64,000 bases of DNA from the NCBI GenBank assembly GCA_963921195.1, contig OY992536.1:92609007-92673006 (forward strand), read 5' to 3'. Below, piece after piece: positions 45,930-57,728 of the stretch. The notes under the pieces were generated by a model. That model saw nothing but the letters and a program-made list of their open reading frames with translations, did no database searches and was not told the origin of the DNA. The number at the start of each line of letters is the position of its first letter. Positions within the stretch are counted from its first letter, which is position 1. This stretch comes from Pegoplata infirma. Taxonomy: Eukaryota > Arthropoda > Insecta > Diptera > Anthomyiidae. The position numbers were made by a program, and so were the translations under genes.

Positions 45930-46200
45930 TTGGCAGAAAATGTACTTTTTTCGGACTCTATGTGTGGCGAAAAAGGGGTAAGGTAGTGTACATTGGTACT
46001 TTTAAAAGGTAAAAATGTTAAGAAATTGTAGTTTGGTACTTATTCTAACTCCTGAAATAATGGCTTAAGATACTGGAAATGTGGAGTGTAGAATTATCTA
46101 GCGAAAAATAACATTCTTGTATAAGAAACTATTAGAGAATGTCGATCGTAACAGGATTAAAAACGTTGGTAATTTTTCGTGGTAAATGTCGGCCGGGACG
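45930..46200 (+). repeat. Decayed units of the H2-type ~146-bp repeat
   Basis: 'gtagtttggtacttattc' and 'cctgaaataatggcttaag' correspond to the complement of the 146-bp unit in H2. No Helitron ends seen. Confidence 0.55.
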
Positions 46201-46399
46201 AATGCTCGTATACCGATACAATGTATAAAAGATCATTGCAAAAAATTTTATTTAAAAAAAAAAATTTTAAAAAAATTCGCGAAAAATAAAATTTTTTGTG
46301 AAAAAAAAAAATTCCGCGAAACAAAATAAGTTTGTACTTTTACCTTTCGGTATCCTATTCTGTTCGCATTTACTTCCACAACAAATGTCGAGCGTAAAC

Positions 46400-47050
46400 G
46401 ACTCAGATTCTGAGAAATTTTTCGTATAAAAATAATACCAGATTCTGAGTAACTTTTAGTATAGAAAAAGTCTTAGATTCTGAGATTTTGAAAATTTGCT
46501 TTGGAAATGGTATATTTTATGCATTTCCCATATTTTAAAATATAACAAAACCTTTTCAATTGTTCCCTTCAAAACCACTGTCTTTTGTTTATATTTGTCG
46601 TGCAGGTATTTTTTGGTTTTCAAGAGTTACTGGCATTTACTACCAATAAAACATTATGGCAAAATGTGAAAAATTGTTGGTTAATACCATTGCCAAACAA
46701 TTTAAGTGCATGCGACATTGTTAATAAGTACAAAAAGATAAAAACTCACATGCATGCAATTGCAAAATGTTTTATAGGTCTTTTTAAAAGAGATTTTTTT
46801 TTTTTGAAAGTCATATTATTTCTGGCTACTATTTAAAACAAAACAAAAATCTGTATTTTTTTCATAGTATGCAACTTGCAACATGAGATAGTAAAATGTA
46901 ATTTCATGCAACACAAGTTTTTAATTAAATTTCAAATGTGCTTTTAAAACATTATAATACGAATACAACAACAAAAACTTATAGGGGGTGATATGAGGGA
47001 GAAATGAGAAAGACATTTTTAAAGGTAAGGAGAGGGCGCATACATAAAAT
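46400..47050. other. AT-rich interval, no recognised feature
   Basis: Low-complexity sequence and an 83-codon frame (46585-46836) without motif. Confidence 0.45.
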
Positions 47051-48216
47051 TTGCCCTTATAAACAGAGTTGCCATTTAATGTGTAATTACACATTTTATG
47101 TGTAATTTTAGAATGCATGTGTAGATTGTGTGTAATTGTATGAATAAACTTCAGTCTAAGTTTCCAAAATATTTTCAGTTTGTAAAATATATATAATTTT
47201 TTTTTAAATAACAAACAATAACTCAAAATTAATTTTTTTTTTTAATATAAGCCCTTTTTAGCAATTTTTAAAAAAAAAGTACTATTTTAGTACTTTTTAT
47301 CATAAAGTACTAATTATGTTCTTTCTATCAAAAAGTACCATTTTGGTGCGTTTTTTTTTCATATAGTACAATTTTCGCACTTTTTTTCAGAAAGTACTAT
47401 TTTGGTACTTTAAAAAAAATCAAAATAGTGCTTTTTAAACGAAGTAACAAAATAGAAATTGTTAACATTACCTAGTATTTTTTTTGGAAAAGAACCAAAT
47501 TTTTACTTTGTAAAAAGTACCAAAATTCTACTTTTTTATAAAATAACATTTAAAAAGGTACTATTTTGGTGCTTTTTGATCATATAATACTGTTTTCGCA
47601 CTTTTTTTAAATAGTACAATTTTGGTACTTTGTTCAAACATAAATCAAAATAGTATTTTTTAAAAACAGTATCAAAATTGTAATTGTTAACCTAACCAAG
47701 CATTTAAAAAAATATCTAAAATTGTACTTTTTAGAAAAGGACTAAAATTGTACTTTTTAAAAAAGTACCAAAATTGTAATTTTTTTATCAAACAACACTA
47801 AAATAGCTTTTTAATTTTTTTAAAGTACCAAAATATTTCTATTTTATTAAAGTGCTTTTATTAAATTGTAAGTATAATTTTAACTTTAACGCCGATATTT
47901 TGGGTCGTAGAATCCCGTGGCATTCTCCATTTTGCCAGGTCGAAGTTTCAAAGTTTTGCGATTTTCAACGAGTTTTTATTATATTTTCCTAGGGAAATCC
48001 ATTAAAAACTCTTTTAAAATTGCTTTATTTAGTATTTAATAGTCACAACTTTACTCAAACAATGATTTCCAATCAATTTAGGCAAGTAAAATAAAATCTT
48101 TTTCCTCATTTTTTCAATTTTCTTAAAAAACTATAAAAAATTGATTGAAAATCACAAACTTAAAAATTAAATATCTGTTTATATTGACCTGATCTGTCAA
48201 AACGGAGAATGCCATT

Positions 48217-50340
48217 GTGTTCTACGACCCATATGCCTCATACTTTTCAAATGACGAAATTCAATATAAATATCGTGATTTTCAAAATATCGATTATTTA
48301 GAGTTAAATCAACGGCTAGACGATGTTAGATGGAGTTCCATCTACGATATTGTAGACGTTAATGAACAGCTAGCATTCATTCAAACAAACCTTATCGATA
48401 TATTCAATGATACCGTGCCAGAAAAAACTAAACTTGTCAGGACAAAGCAGCCACCATGGTTTAACTCCACTATCAAAATCTTAATTAATAAACGTGATGC
48501 CGCATATGCAAGATGGAAGAAATTCAAAACACCAGATCTACAAACACTATTTAAAAACCTCAGAAAGGAAGTAGTTAGTATTATTAATAAATCAAAATCA
48601 TCGTACTATCAGCAGGAATTTTCATCAGCCATTGGAAGTAACAGTAAGTGGAAGAAAATCCGTTCCATAGGTATAGGCAAGAAAAATATTTGTCATTCTA
48701 GCTTAGACATTGATGTTAATAGCTTAAACAGGAGATTTGTTGATATCCAAATTGAGAGGCCTAATGAAAACGCATATGAACAAGTTCCCTGGGTGCCTAT
48801 TGAAAACTGTTTCTCGTTTAGGTGTGTTGAACAATATGAAGTGCTTAAAAGTTTTTTGTCAATCAAATCCAATGCTGTCGGTAGCGACGGAATTAACCCC
48901 AGATTCTTAAAATTAATAATTTCAAAACTTCTTCCCTTTTTAACGTATTTATTTAATACAATTCTTACAAAATCCACATTTCCTGATAATTGGAGATACG
49001 CAAAGATTTTACCAATCCCTAAGAGCAACAATGAGTATAGACCTATTGCAATATTGCCTTTTTTGTCCAAGGTTTTGGAAAAACTAATGCAACATCAAAT
49101 GAACGAGTTTCTTAAGAGTCGTGGTTTATTATCAGAAAGACAGTCTGGTTTTCGTCAAGGTAGAAGCTGCGTCACAGTCCTTCTTGACGTAGTTGAAGAT
49201 CTCAGGTCAAAACTGGATGAGAATATGGTATCATTTCTTGTACTTTTGGATCACAGTAAAGCTTTTGATACAGTAGACCACAAAATTCTTCAAACAAAAC
49301 TTAATAAATTTTTCAGTTTCTCCAACTCTGCCAACAAGCTAATAATGTCATACCTTGCTAATCGTAGACAAGCTGTTTTCTTAGATGGCAAAACTTCTAA
49401 TTTTATAAATGTAGAAAGAGGCGTACCTCAAGGGTCAATACTTGGACCCTTACTTTTTTCAATGTACATCAATGATCTTCCAGATGTTCTCCAATACTGC
49501 CAAGTTCAAATGTATGCTGACGATGTACAAGTCTATCTGAGCACAAAATTGAGCAATCTTAGTAACACCGTAAATTGTATTAATAGTGATCTAACTGAAA
49601 TTCACAACTGGGCAGTAAGAAATGCGTTGTGCCTCAATCCAGCGAAATCAAAATGTATCTTTATATCAAAAAATAAACAAATTTTGGATAATGAAGTTTT
49701 TCTGGAAATTAATAGCACTAAAATAAATTTTGTAAATACATCTACAAATTTGGGTATAACTTTTAATTCCCACCTTACCTGGAAGAATCATATAAATGTT
49801 GTGTCTGGAAAAGTATATGGAATGTTGAGGAACTTATGGGCTGTTCAGTCATCTACTCCTTTCGAAATAAGAATGCTTTTGGCGAAAACGTACTTAATAC
49901 CAGTTCTTACGTATGGATGTGAAATATTTGCCAATTGTGATCAAGTTGATACCGATAAACTAAATGTAATGTATAATAACATAGCAAGATATGTGTTCAA
50001 TAGAAAACGCACGGATAGCATAACGTCCTTTTCTAATCAAATGCAAAATATTAGCTTTGACAACTTTCTAAAATACAAAAACCTGATAATGTTGCATAAA
50101 ATAATATACTTGAAGGAACCAGAATACCTCTTTAAGAAACTTAAATTTGCCAGATCCAAACGGGGTAAGAATCTAATTCAGCCACTTATAAAAAGCCTTA
50201 TGTCCGAAAGGCAGTTTTTCATCTTTTCAACACGTCTCTGGAACAAATTACTCTCTAAATACCAATTAGAAAGCAACACATCACAATTCAAAAAGAAACT
50301 CAAAAGTTTATACGAAATTAAAAAACTGCCAAAAAAATAA
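48217..50340 (+). CDS. LINE ORF2 reverse transcriptase, N-terminally truncated, frame intact
   Basis: Reverse transcriptase of a non-LTR retrotransposon, copying element RNA into DNA at a nicked target. In 707 codons: thumb-proximal N part with KQPPWFNSTIKILINKRD (77-94), 'AVGSDGINPRFLK' (220-232), 'YRPIAILPFLSKVLEKLM' (274-291), 'SGFRQGRSC' (310-318), catalytic 'LDHSKAFDTVDH' (344-355), 'RGVPQGSILGPLLF' (401-414) and YADD (433-436); then the usual C-terminal region without RNase H. The apurinic endonuclease domain is missing. The first five codons, including the GTG at 48217, belong to the hairpin element X2, so this start is accidental; LINE coding begins near 48232. The complete absence of stops suggests a recent insertion. 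The opposite-strand frame at 48693-49070 is a shadow. Confidence 0.9.
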   Translation: MFYDPYASYFSNDEIQYKYRDFQNIDYLELNQRLDDVRWSSIYDIVDVNEQLAFIQTNLIDIFNDTVPEKTKLVRTKQPPWFNSTIKILINKRDAAYARWKKFKTPDLQTLFKNLRKEVVSIINKSKSSYYQQEFSSAIGSNSKWKKIRSIGIGKKNICHSSLDIDVNSLNRRFVDIQIERPNENAYEQVPWVPIENCFSFRCVEQYEVLKSFLSIKSNAVGSDGINPRFLKLIISKLLPFLTYLFNTILTKSTFPDNWRYAKILPIPKSNNEYRPIAILPFLSKVLEKLMQHQMNEFLKSRGLLSERQSGFRQGRSCVTVLLDVVEDLRSKLDENMVSFLVLLDHSKAFDTVDHKILQTKLNKFFSFSNSANKLIMSYLANRRQAVFLDGKTSNFINVERGVPQGSILGPLLFSMYINDLPDVLQYCQVQMYADDVQVYLSTKLSNLSNTVNCINSDLTEIHNWAVRNALCLNPAKSKCIFISKNKQILDNEVFLEINSTKINFVNTSTNLGITFNSHLTWKNHINVVSGKVYGMLRNLWAVQSSTPFEIRMLLAKTYLIPVLTYGCEIFANCDQVDTDKLNVMYNNIARYVFNRKRTDSITSFSNQMQNISFDNFLKYKNLIMLHKIIYLKEPEYLFKKLKFARSKRGKNLIQPLIKSLMSERQFFIFSTRLWNKLLSKYQLESNTSQFKKKLKSLYEIKKLPKK

Positions 50341-50521
50341 CGTTATTTCATGTATTGTATTTCTCACTTATATCTATAATTAAAATTATTATTTACTTTT
50401 ATGTTAAATCTCATTAAAAAAAAAAATTATAACTATCTTGTATCTGATTAATCAAAGTTGTATGCTATCACTGTAATTTATAAGATTCATTTCTTGTTGT
50501 GGTAGCATTGAAATAAATAAA

Positions 50522-50550
<29 letters not shown>
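48232..50550 (+). mobile_element. Non-LTR retrotransposon, 5'-truncated, CR1/Jockey-like
   Basis: Inserted in X2 between 'ctacgaccca' and 'aaattagg'. It contains most of ORF2 without the endonuclease, a 180-bp 3' region and an (AAT)n tail (50522-50550). A target duplication is not visible. The microsatellite tail, the absence of an RNase H domain and the RT type point to the CR1/Jockey side of the LINE tree; the clade is not settled. Confidence 0.85.
50522..50550 (+). repeat. (AAT)n tail of the LINE
   Basis: Nine to ten trinucleotide units immediately before the right-hand part of X2; marks the 3' end of the retrotransposon. Confidence 0.92.
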
Positions 50551-50552
<2 letters not shown>

Positions 50553-53500
50553 TTAGGTTTGGGTGTCTCGGCGTTTTGTTGTGTCACGTACTTACTTACA
50601 GTGTTAAAATGTACGAAAATATTACTTTTTTATATAGTACTTTTTAAAAAAATTATCAAAATAGTAATTGTAAACCTAACCAAGCATTTAAAAATAAGAA
50701 CTAAATATGTACTTTTTAAAAAGTACCAAAATTGTACTTTTTTACCAAACAACATTAAAATTGATTTTTTTTAATAAAAAGTACTTTCTTTAAAAATACC
50801 AAAATATTTACTACTATTTTTTATTTAAGTTTTTTATTATAGGTTGTAAGTGGCTGCTGACGTTTTATGTCAACACACGTTGACTCTGAGGTCCATTGTG
50901 ATTTTTATTATAACATCAACATTTTATTATTTCCTAAAAAAAGTACTTTTATAAAAAGTACGAAAAAAATACTTTTTTATTAGAAGTTCTTTTAATTTAA
51001 AAAGTTATTTTTTAGAAAAAGAACCAAAGTAGTACTTTTTATGAGAAGTATGTTCTTATAAAAAGTACTTTTTTTTATCAATATAGTATTTCTTTCTTAC
51101 AAAAATTATATAAAAAAGTATTACTTGGTATTTTTTTAAATACTATTTTGGTATTTGATAAAAAAAAATTGTTTTGGTACTTTTTTTTTGGAAAAACAAA
51201 CAATTACACAAAATTAAATATTTTTTTTTTTTTAATAAAAGTCTTTTTTAGCAATCTTTTAAAAAAGTACTATTTTGGTACTTTTTATCAAAAAGTACAC
51301 TTTTCGTCCTTTCTATCAAAAAGTTCTATTTTTGTGCTTTTTGATCATATAGTACTATTTTCTCAATTCTTTCAAAGAGTACTATATTGGTACTTAGCTT
51401 AAAAAAATTTAAAGAAGTAACAACATATAAATTGTTAAACTAACCTAGTATTAAAAAAAATAACTAAAATTGTACTTTTTAAAAAAGATCATAATAGTAC
51501 GTTTTTATAAAATAACATTTAAATTGCATTTTTTTTAATAAAAAGTAATTTTTTTAAAGTACCAAAATTTTTGTATCAATAATATATTTTGTTTTTATAA
51601 GAAAGTAATTTTTTTATTCAAAAGTACTTTTTATAAAAAGTACAAAAATTTTACCTTTTTATTAAAAGTTCTTTCATTTTAAAAAATTTCTGAATTAAAA
51701 AAAACCTAGTAGTACTTTTTACAAAAAGTACGTTCTTATAAAAAGACTTTTTTCCAATATAGTATTTTTTTAGAAGCACCAAAAATTTTATAAAAAAGTA
51801 TTATTTTGGTATTTTTTTTTAATACTATTTTGGTACTTGCTAAAACAAATTATTTTAGTACTTTTTTTGAAAAACAAACAATTACTCAAAAAATAATATA
51901 CAATTTTTTTAAATAAAGGCCCTTTTTACCAATCATTTTAAACAAGTATAGCACTTGGTATTTTTATATCAAAAAGTTCTGTTTTGGGCCTTTCTATCAA
52001 AAAGTACTAATTTGGTGCTTTTTATCATATTGTACTATTTTCGCACTTTTTTCAATGAGTACTATTTTGGTACTGTTAGTACTTTTGAAAAGAAGTAATA
52101 AAATTTAAATTGGTAACCTAACCCAGTGTTTTTGAACAAAAATAACTAAAATTGTACTTTTTAAGAAAGTAAACAAATAGTATGTTTTTATAAAATTTCA
52201 TTTAAATTGCATTTTTTTTTTAATAAAAAGTACTTTTTTTATTGCATCAACTTTTATTATAGCATCAACATTATATTTAAAAAAAAGTACTCTTTTATAA
52301 AAAAATACTTTTTATTAAAGGTTAATTTATTTTCAAAATATCTCTTATAAAAAGAACCAACGTAGTACTTTTTACAAGAAGTATGTTTTTATTAAAAGTA
52401 CTTTTTTACCAATATAGAATTTTTTTTACGAAGTGCAAAAATTTAATAAAAAAGTATTATTTTGCAATTTTTTTAAATACTTTTTTGGTACTTGTTAAAA
52501 AAAATATTTTGGTACTTTTTTTTTTAAAAAAATCAAAGAATTTCTAAAAAATAGTTTTTTGAAATAAAAGTCTTTTAGCAATCTTTTAAAAAAAAAATTA
52601 CTATTTTGGTACTTTATATCAAAAAGTTCAATTTTTCCTTTCTGTAAAAAGGTACTTTGGTGCTTATTGGTCACATAGTACTATTTTTGCACTATTTTGG
52701 AACTTCGTTTAAAAAAATCTAAATATTACTTTTTATAAGAAGTAAAAAAATGGACATTGTTAATCTAAACTAGTATTTTTTTAGAAAAGAATTAAAAATG
52801 CAAAAGTACTTTTATAAAAAAAATCTTTTATTTTAAAAAGTTTTTTTTTTTTAAAAAAGGACCAAAATAGTACCTTTTCAATAGGTATGTTTTTATAAAA
52901 TGTACTTTTTTACCTATATAGTATTTTTTTAAAGAAGTACAAAAATTATATAAAAAGGTATTATTTTGGTATTTTTTTTAATACTAATTTACTACTTGTT
53001 AATCAAAATTATTTTGGTACTTTTTTTTGCAAAATCAAACAATTACTCAAAATTAAATAATATTTTTTTAAATAAAAGTCCTTTTTACCAATCTTCTAAA
53101 ACAAGTACTATTTTGTTACTTTTTGTCAAGAATTACTTCTTGTAAAAACCTTTTTTACCAATATAGTATTTTTTTTAAAGAAGTACAATCAATTATATTT
53201 CTTTATATTATTTTGGTATTATTTTTAATACTATTTTGGTACTTGTTAAAAAATTCTATTTCGGTACTTTTTTTGAAAAAACAAACAATTATTCAAAATT
53301 AAATGATTTTTTTAAATAAAAGTCCTTTTTACGAATTTTTGAGAACATGTACTATTTTAGTACTTTTTTTTTTATCAAAAAGTACTTTTTGTTGCTTTTT
53401 GTCATATTGTACTTTTTTCAAAGAGAATATTTTGGTACTTTTAATTTTTTTATTAAAATACTTTTATTTTAAAAAGTTTTTTTTTATAAAAAGACCCAAC

Positions 53501-53714
53501 GTAGTATTTTTTACAAGAAGTACTATTTTACCAATATAGGATTTTTTTGAAATGTATAAAAAATTATATAAAAAATTATTATTTTGTTACATTTTTTTAA
53601 AAAGGTACTATTTTGGTACTTGTTAAAAAAAGTATTATTTTAATGCCTTTTTTTAAAAGAACCATTTTGGTATTTTTTTTATTAATTTTATTATCAACAA
53701 GTATTATTGTGGTA

Positions 53715-54589
53715 CACTAAAAAAAAAAAACTGTAATGTTAGCAAAAAAAGCTTGTAAACCTACAAGAAAATTTGCTGATTTTGAACCCACAATTTTTTT
53801 GCTAAAGTTAGCAAAAATGTTTTGCCAATAATTAGTTAACAAAAAAATTTTTGTTTTGACACATTTGAGGACCCCATTGGGTTCGGACCCGATAGGTCCA
53901 GACCCCGATGGGTCCAGACCTAGTTGGGTTCCTTAAAAATCGTCATAGTTTTTGATCCAAAATTTGTGTCCGTTTCGCTCTACCTTGCTTAGTTTTTGAG
54001 ATACGTGATTATAGGGGACCACTGGGGTCTTGAGAATTAAAAAACTCGATAACTTCAAAAATATTACTCGGAGACCGCTATTTTGCGGTCTTGTTCTACG
54101 TATTGAGAGCTACAAAAATGCTTTTGGACTTTTTGTTGTGTCGGCAATATTTACCGAGATATGAGCATTTTAAAATTTTCGGGAATACTAACTTTTTTGG
54201 ATCCAAAGTTAGGGCCCATTAGGGTCCACACATGTGAAGAGGACCCGCGAAAGTATGGAGATTCTAAGAACCAAAAATGCCCTCCATTTTGCTCTATCTG
54301 GCTTAGTTTCCGAGATAGAGCCATTTTAAGTTTTCTGAAAATAAAATAAAATTTACAGTTTATTTTTGCTAATGTTAGCTAAAAATCTTGTAAAAATGTT
54401 GTCAACTCAATTTCAAATCTTAGCAAAAGAAATTAGTTCAACGTTTGTTTAAAATTGCTAATGTGCTAAATGAAGTTTACAAGAATTTTTTGCTAACATG
54501 CTAATCTCAACTAAAAATTTGCTAAAAGTTAGCTAACTTGCATTAGCAAAAAAAAAATTAGTAAATCTACTAACGTATTTTTTTGAGTG
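53715..54589. mobile_element. V-type TIR element V2, inverted copy of V1
   Basis: CACTAAAAAAAAAAAAC to TTTTTTTGAGTG with TA on both sides (53713-53714, 54590-54591). Matches V1 in reverse over its whole length, including GCTAA-word ends and the centre. It contains about 55 extra bases near 54070-54130 ('gcggtcttgttctacg', 'gagctacaaaaatgc') that V1 lacks but V3 retains in part ('gtagctctggactcg'). Confidence 0.87.
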
Positions 54590-54736
54590 TACTTCTTCTT
54601 TCTTCCACATTAATTAGAGAATAAAAAAAGTTCGCGATAAAAAAATTACATGTGTCATTTTAGGTTTCATGTGTAATATTGACTGCACAGATGTGTAATT
54701 TTAAATTGATTTTAAATTTATTTAGTGGCAACACTG

Positions 54737-55314
54737 CTTTCAGCAGAAACAATGCAAAAATATGTACAAGTATAGGTAAGAGAAAGAGAGAAAGGTAGAT
54801 AATAAATGAAAGTGGGATAGAGAAGGCCTCTTAATTAAACCTGCTTTGAAGTTGACTTTTACATAAACTACATTTATAACTACTTATGTAAATTGGTTGC
54901 ATTGGTAAAGGGCATATATTGTGTGTGTGTGTATGTTTGTCTGTGTGTGAGTGAGTGTACTTTTTGTCTTGTCTTTGATAACTTACATGCAAACGTTTTC
55001 CTTTTTAAAGGACAAATTACATTAATTTGTTGTTAAACTAACTGATATATAAATATTTATACCTTCATACATAAATTTTTATGACTACCTGCATGAAAGC
55101 TGACTATAATTAACTTGTATTTAAACTTTTTTTTTTAAATATAAAAAGGTTTTGCGGTATATTTTAAAAATAAACAAAAAATAATAATTATATTAAAATA
55201 AAGTTCTGATAAAAAAATTTAATTTAATTAAAGTTTATGTGATACAAAAGTTACTAAAAAACGTAATTAAGTTTGTTCTGTTGTTTTTTTATTAAATTAA
55301 GTATACGTTACACT
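54737..55314. other. AT-rich interval with a short TG tract
   Basis: A TG-rich microsatellite lies near 54919-54950. Otherwise nothing recognised. Confidence 0.5.
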
Positions 55315-56350
55315 GGCATTTTTTGTACGGCAAAAAAGTTTTTCTTCTGATTTTGAACGTTCGGGAAAATTTTTATTCTCATAGGCCTTAAACTTATGTG
55401 GTACAAATTAAAGGCAAATCGGATGAAATTAACCCGAATCGCCGGGCAATAAAACTTTTGAATTTTTGAAAATTAAAAAAATTTATTAATTTTGATGCGC
55501 TAAACAAGAATATAAAAAATTAAAATTGGTCAAATGGTTTTCGATACATTGCTATTTTAAATTAGAAAAAAAAATTATGATTTTCCCTACATTCAAGAAA
55601 TTTTTAAAAAAAGGCCTGAAAATTTCTTTCCCTTGACCCTTTTAAAGGGCTTGAGACAAACTTTCATTGAATTTGAATTTAAGCCAAATTCGATTATTTA
55701 AACCCGTGGCACAATTCGATTTAAGTTTTCGATTTTTGGAAAATTTTCATCAACATTTGGATTTTGAAAATTTGAGATTTTGAATCAAAGTTGTGCAGTC
55801 GGCGATACATTATGTTTTATTAATTTTGGCAGGCATAATATGAATATAAAACAAATTTTTAAAAATAGCATTTTTTCCTTCGTTCAAGAAATTAAATAAG
55901 AAAAATTTTAAAATTTCTTTCCCTTGACCCTTTATTCAAAGTTTTAGCTTTTTCGAAAATTTTCACCAACATTTGGATTTTTAAAAAATCTAAAAATTAA
56001 AAATAATAATCTTGCGATATTAATTTTTATTAGTTTTTGGCATTCTAAATATGAATATTTAAAAGAAATTCAGTCGAGCGGTTTTCGAGTTATCGCCGCT
56101 TTAAATTTGTCAACAAAATTTCTAAAAATGACGGTTCAATCCTTCCCACCATCAAAAATTTTTTTAAAACATCTCCAAATTTTTTTTCACTTACTTTTTC
56201 TTAGAGCTTTTGATAAAATTTCATTTAAATTTAATTTAACCCACATCTGATCATTTTAACCCATGGCGCCCTTTGATCAATGTTTAGAGCTTTTGGTGAA
56301 AATTTTCTAAAAAACTTTGATCAAAGTGCGTCACTTGCTAAAATGATCGG
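55315..56350. repeat. Degenerate repeat, partly shared with 25290-25480
   Basis: 'tttgtacggcaaaaaag', 'gattttgaacgttcggg' and 'tacaaattaaaggcaaatcgg' match 25290-25480 in reverse. Downstream, 'tttggaaaattttcatcaac', 'atttggatttt' and 'tttcccttgaccc' recur (near 55630/55918 and 55740/55960), a loose period of about 230-290 bp. No frame. Confidence 0.6.
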
Positions 56351-56783
56351 ATTTATCTCAAATTATCACTTCAAAATCAGTTTTTGTTTCTTCTTGTTTT
56401 CTCCACTTCCCTTGTTCTTGTTCTTTTTATTTTTTCTCTTCATTTCTTCTTTTTTCACTTCAGTTCTTTTTTCCACCTTTTTTCTTTTTTGAAGTCGTTT
56501 TGGGGGAAGGGGATTTCCACCACCTTCCGCTGTATCCGCCACTGGTTTGGGTGGTCATTAAAAAAATATTTAAACAACGTTTGAGCTGAAATATTAAGTT
56601 TTAATTTAAATGCATGTGTTACAAAAAGTACAACAATGCGTATACTTATTGTGGGATTTAGGTAGATTTGCTTAAATAAAGTATACGCTACGGAGAATAG
56701 TATAAAATTTTCACATAATTTTTTACAGCAAAAAAATTATGAGAATAGAAAAATTTTTCTTTACGAAAAATGGCTCAGAAAAA

Positions 56784-57215
56784 TCTATCTATATATAAAA
56801 GAGTAACGTGACTGAATGACCGACATGCTCATTCATCATTATTTCGTAATAAACATTCTGGAACAAGTAATTTTTGGAAATTCAGTTTCTTAGCGGCGGT
56901 AAAAGTGGTAAAATTCGGTTTATTATGGCTGTAAAAGGGGTAAAAAGTGTACTTTTTATATATATTTCCTGAAATAATGGTCTCATTTGAAATTTGGAAT
57001 GCTGGATGCTTTCATGCCAAAAAAACATTCTGCCAAAAATAATTTCTGGAAAGTTTATGTGAAAGGTGGGTGGGGGGGGGGGGGGGGGGGTTGATAAAAT
57101 GTTAGAAAAGTGTAGTTTGGTACTTGTTATATTTCCTGAAATAATGATTTTTTCTAGAAACTTGAAATTTGGGATGTTTGTTTCTAAGGTGGTAAAATGG
57201 GTAAAAAGTGTCCTT
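56784..57215 (+). mobile_element. Helitron 5' fragment of the H2 family
   Basis: A|TCTATCTATATATAAAAGAGT followed by 'aacgtgactgaatgaccg' matches the 5' end of H2 (complement of 18980-19012). H2-type units follow ('ggtaaaaagtgtacttttt', 'cctgaaataatgg'). It ends where a D2 copy starts at 57216; no 3' hairpin. Confidence 0.75.
57068..57090. repeat. Poly-G run, about 20 bases
   Basis: Long G tract in the Helitron fragment, striking in DNA this AT-rich. May be unstable or inexact in the assembly. Confidence 0.85.
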
Positions 57216-57699
57216 TTTTATACCCTCCAACCACAGTATGGGGGTATACTCACTTTGTCATTCCGTTTGTAACGCATGGAAATATCGGTCGGGGACCCCA
57301 TAAAGTGTATACATATATTATTGATCCATGATAGATTCTAAGATGGCACGATGCAGTCCAAAATAAAAGAGCTAGCCTCCTTCAATTTGTCACGACTATG
57401 TCTTATGGTCCTAGGCAGGTTAAGTTCGTAAAAGGGAAAAATCGGCCCAGGGGGAACAAAGTTACCCCTTGAAGAACTAAACCAACCTCTGAAAAAATAC
57501 ACTTTTTTACATGTTTTTTTTTGTATTTTTGTTAAATAAATGAACCATGTGATATATTTATCGGAAGGTGCTCTTAACGTCCTCCGCGAACCCCCATCAC
57601 CCCCCCCCCCCAAAAAAAAACAAGCGCCCCTGACAATTTTTTTTTAATTTTTTTTTTTACATTTTGGAAGGTATAAAAGATTCGGCACTCTCACTTGTT
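57216..57699 (-). mobile_element. D2 element, reverse copy without GTCY tract
   Basis: 'ttataccctccaaccacag' at the left and 'gattcggcactctcacttgtt' at the right match D2 in reverse. Where other copies have the tetranucleotide tract this one reads 'gatggcacgatgcagtcc', so the tract is deleted. Confidence 0.85.
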
Positions 57700-57728
57700 A
57701 CTTTTAATATTTACTGAAATATTGAATA

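Larger units (their letters stand above)
47887..50580. mobile_element. Hairpin element X2, split by a LINE
   Basis: Left 'taacgccgatattttgggtcg' to 48231 and right 'aaattaggtttgggtgtctcg' from 50551 to 'ggcgtttt' form the two ends of an element about 375 bp long without the insert; X1 at 38887 shows the uninterrupted terminal 'aacttaattttgggtcgtag'. Internal inverted repeats 'cattctccattttgcc' (47930) and 'aaaacggagaatgcc' (48199) confirm the hairpin. Confidence 0.8.
47230..53705. repeat. Degenerate AGTACCAAAATAGTAC repeat with ~660-bp higher-order period
   Basis: Dozens of 'aaagtaccaaaat', 'tactattttggtacttttt' and 'tatcaaaaagtac' words on both strands. A larger unit ('aagtcctttttagcaatctt' ... 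'gcactttttt' ... 'gtaacctaacc') recurs at about 47245, 51237, 51907 and 52565, about 660-670 bp apart, then at shorter spacing (53052, 53318). Interrupted by X2 with its LINE (47887-50580). The frames here are repeat products. Confidence 0.82.
47054..54736. mobile_element. Putative large composite bounded by CAGWGTTGCCA inverted repeats
   Basis: 'cagagttgccatttaatg' with 'tgtgtaattacac' at 47064 faces 'tttagtggcaacactg' with 'gatgtgtaattttaaa' at 54690-54736. The space between is a nearly continuous degenerate 'agtacc' repeat apart from the inserts at 47887-50580 and 53715-54589. The ends resemble hAT ends but the flanking 8 bases ('cttataaa' and 'ctttcagc') do not match, so the unit is a hypothesis. 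Confidence 0.4.

Noticed and set aside
47054..54736. A definite hAT element
   Set aside because: The 8-bp flanks do not match; kept only as a low-confidence composite.
57068..57090. Poly-G run as a functional G-quadruplex
   Set aside because: A single uninterrupted run of uncertain length in a decayed repeat; no regulatory context.
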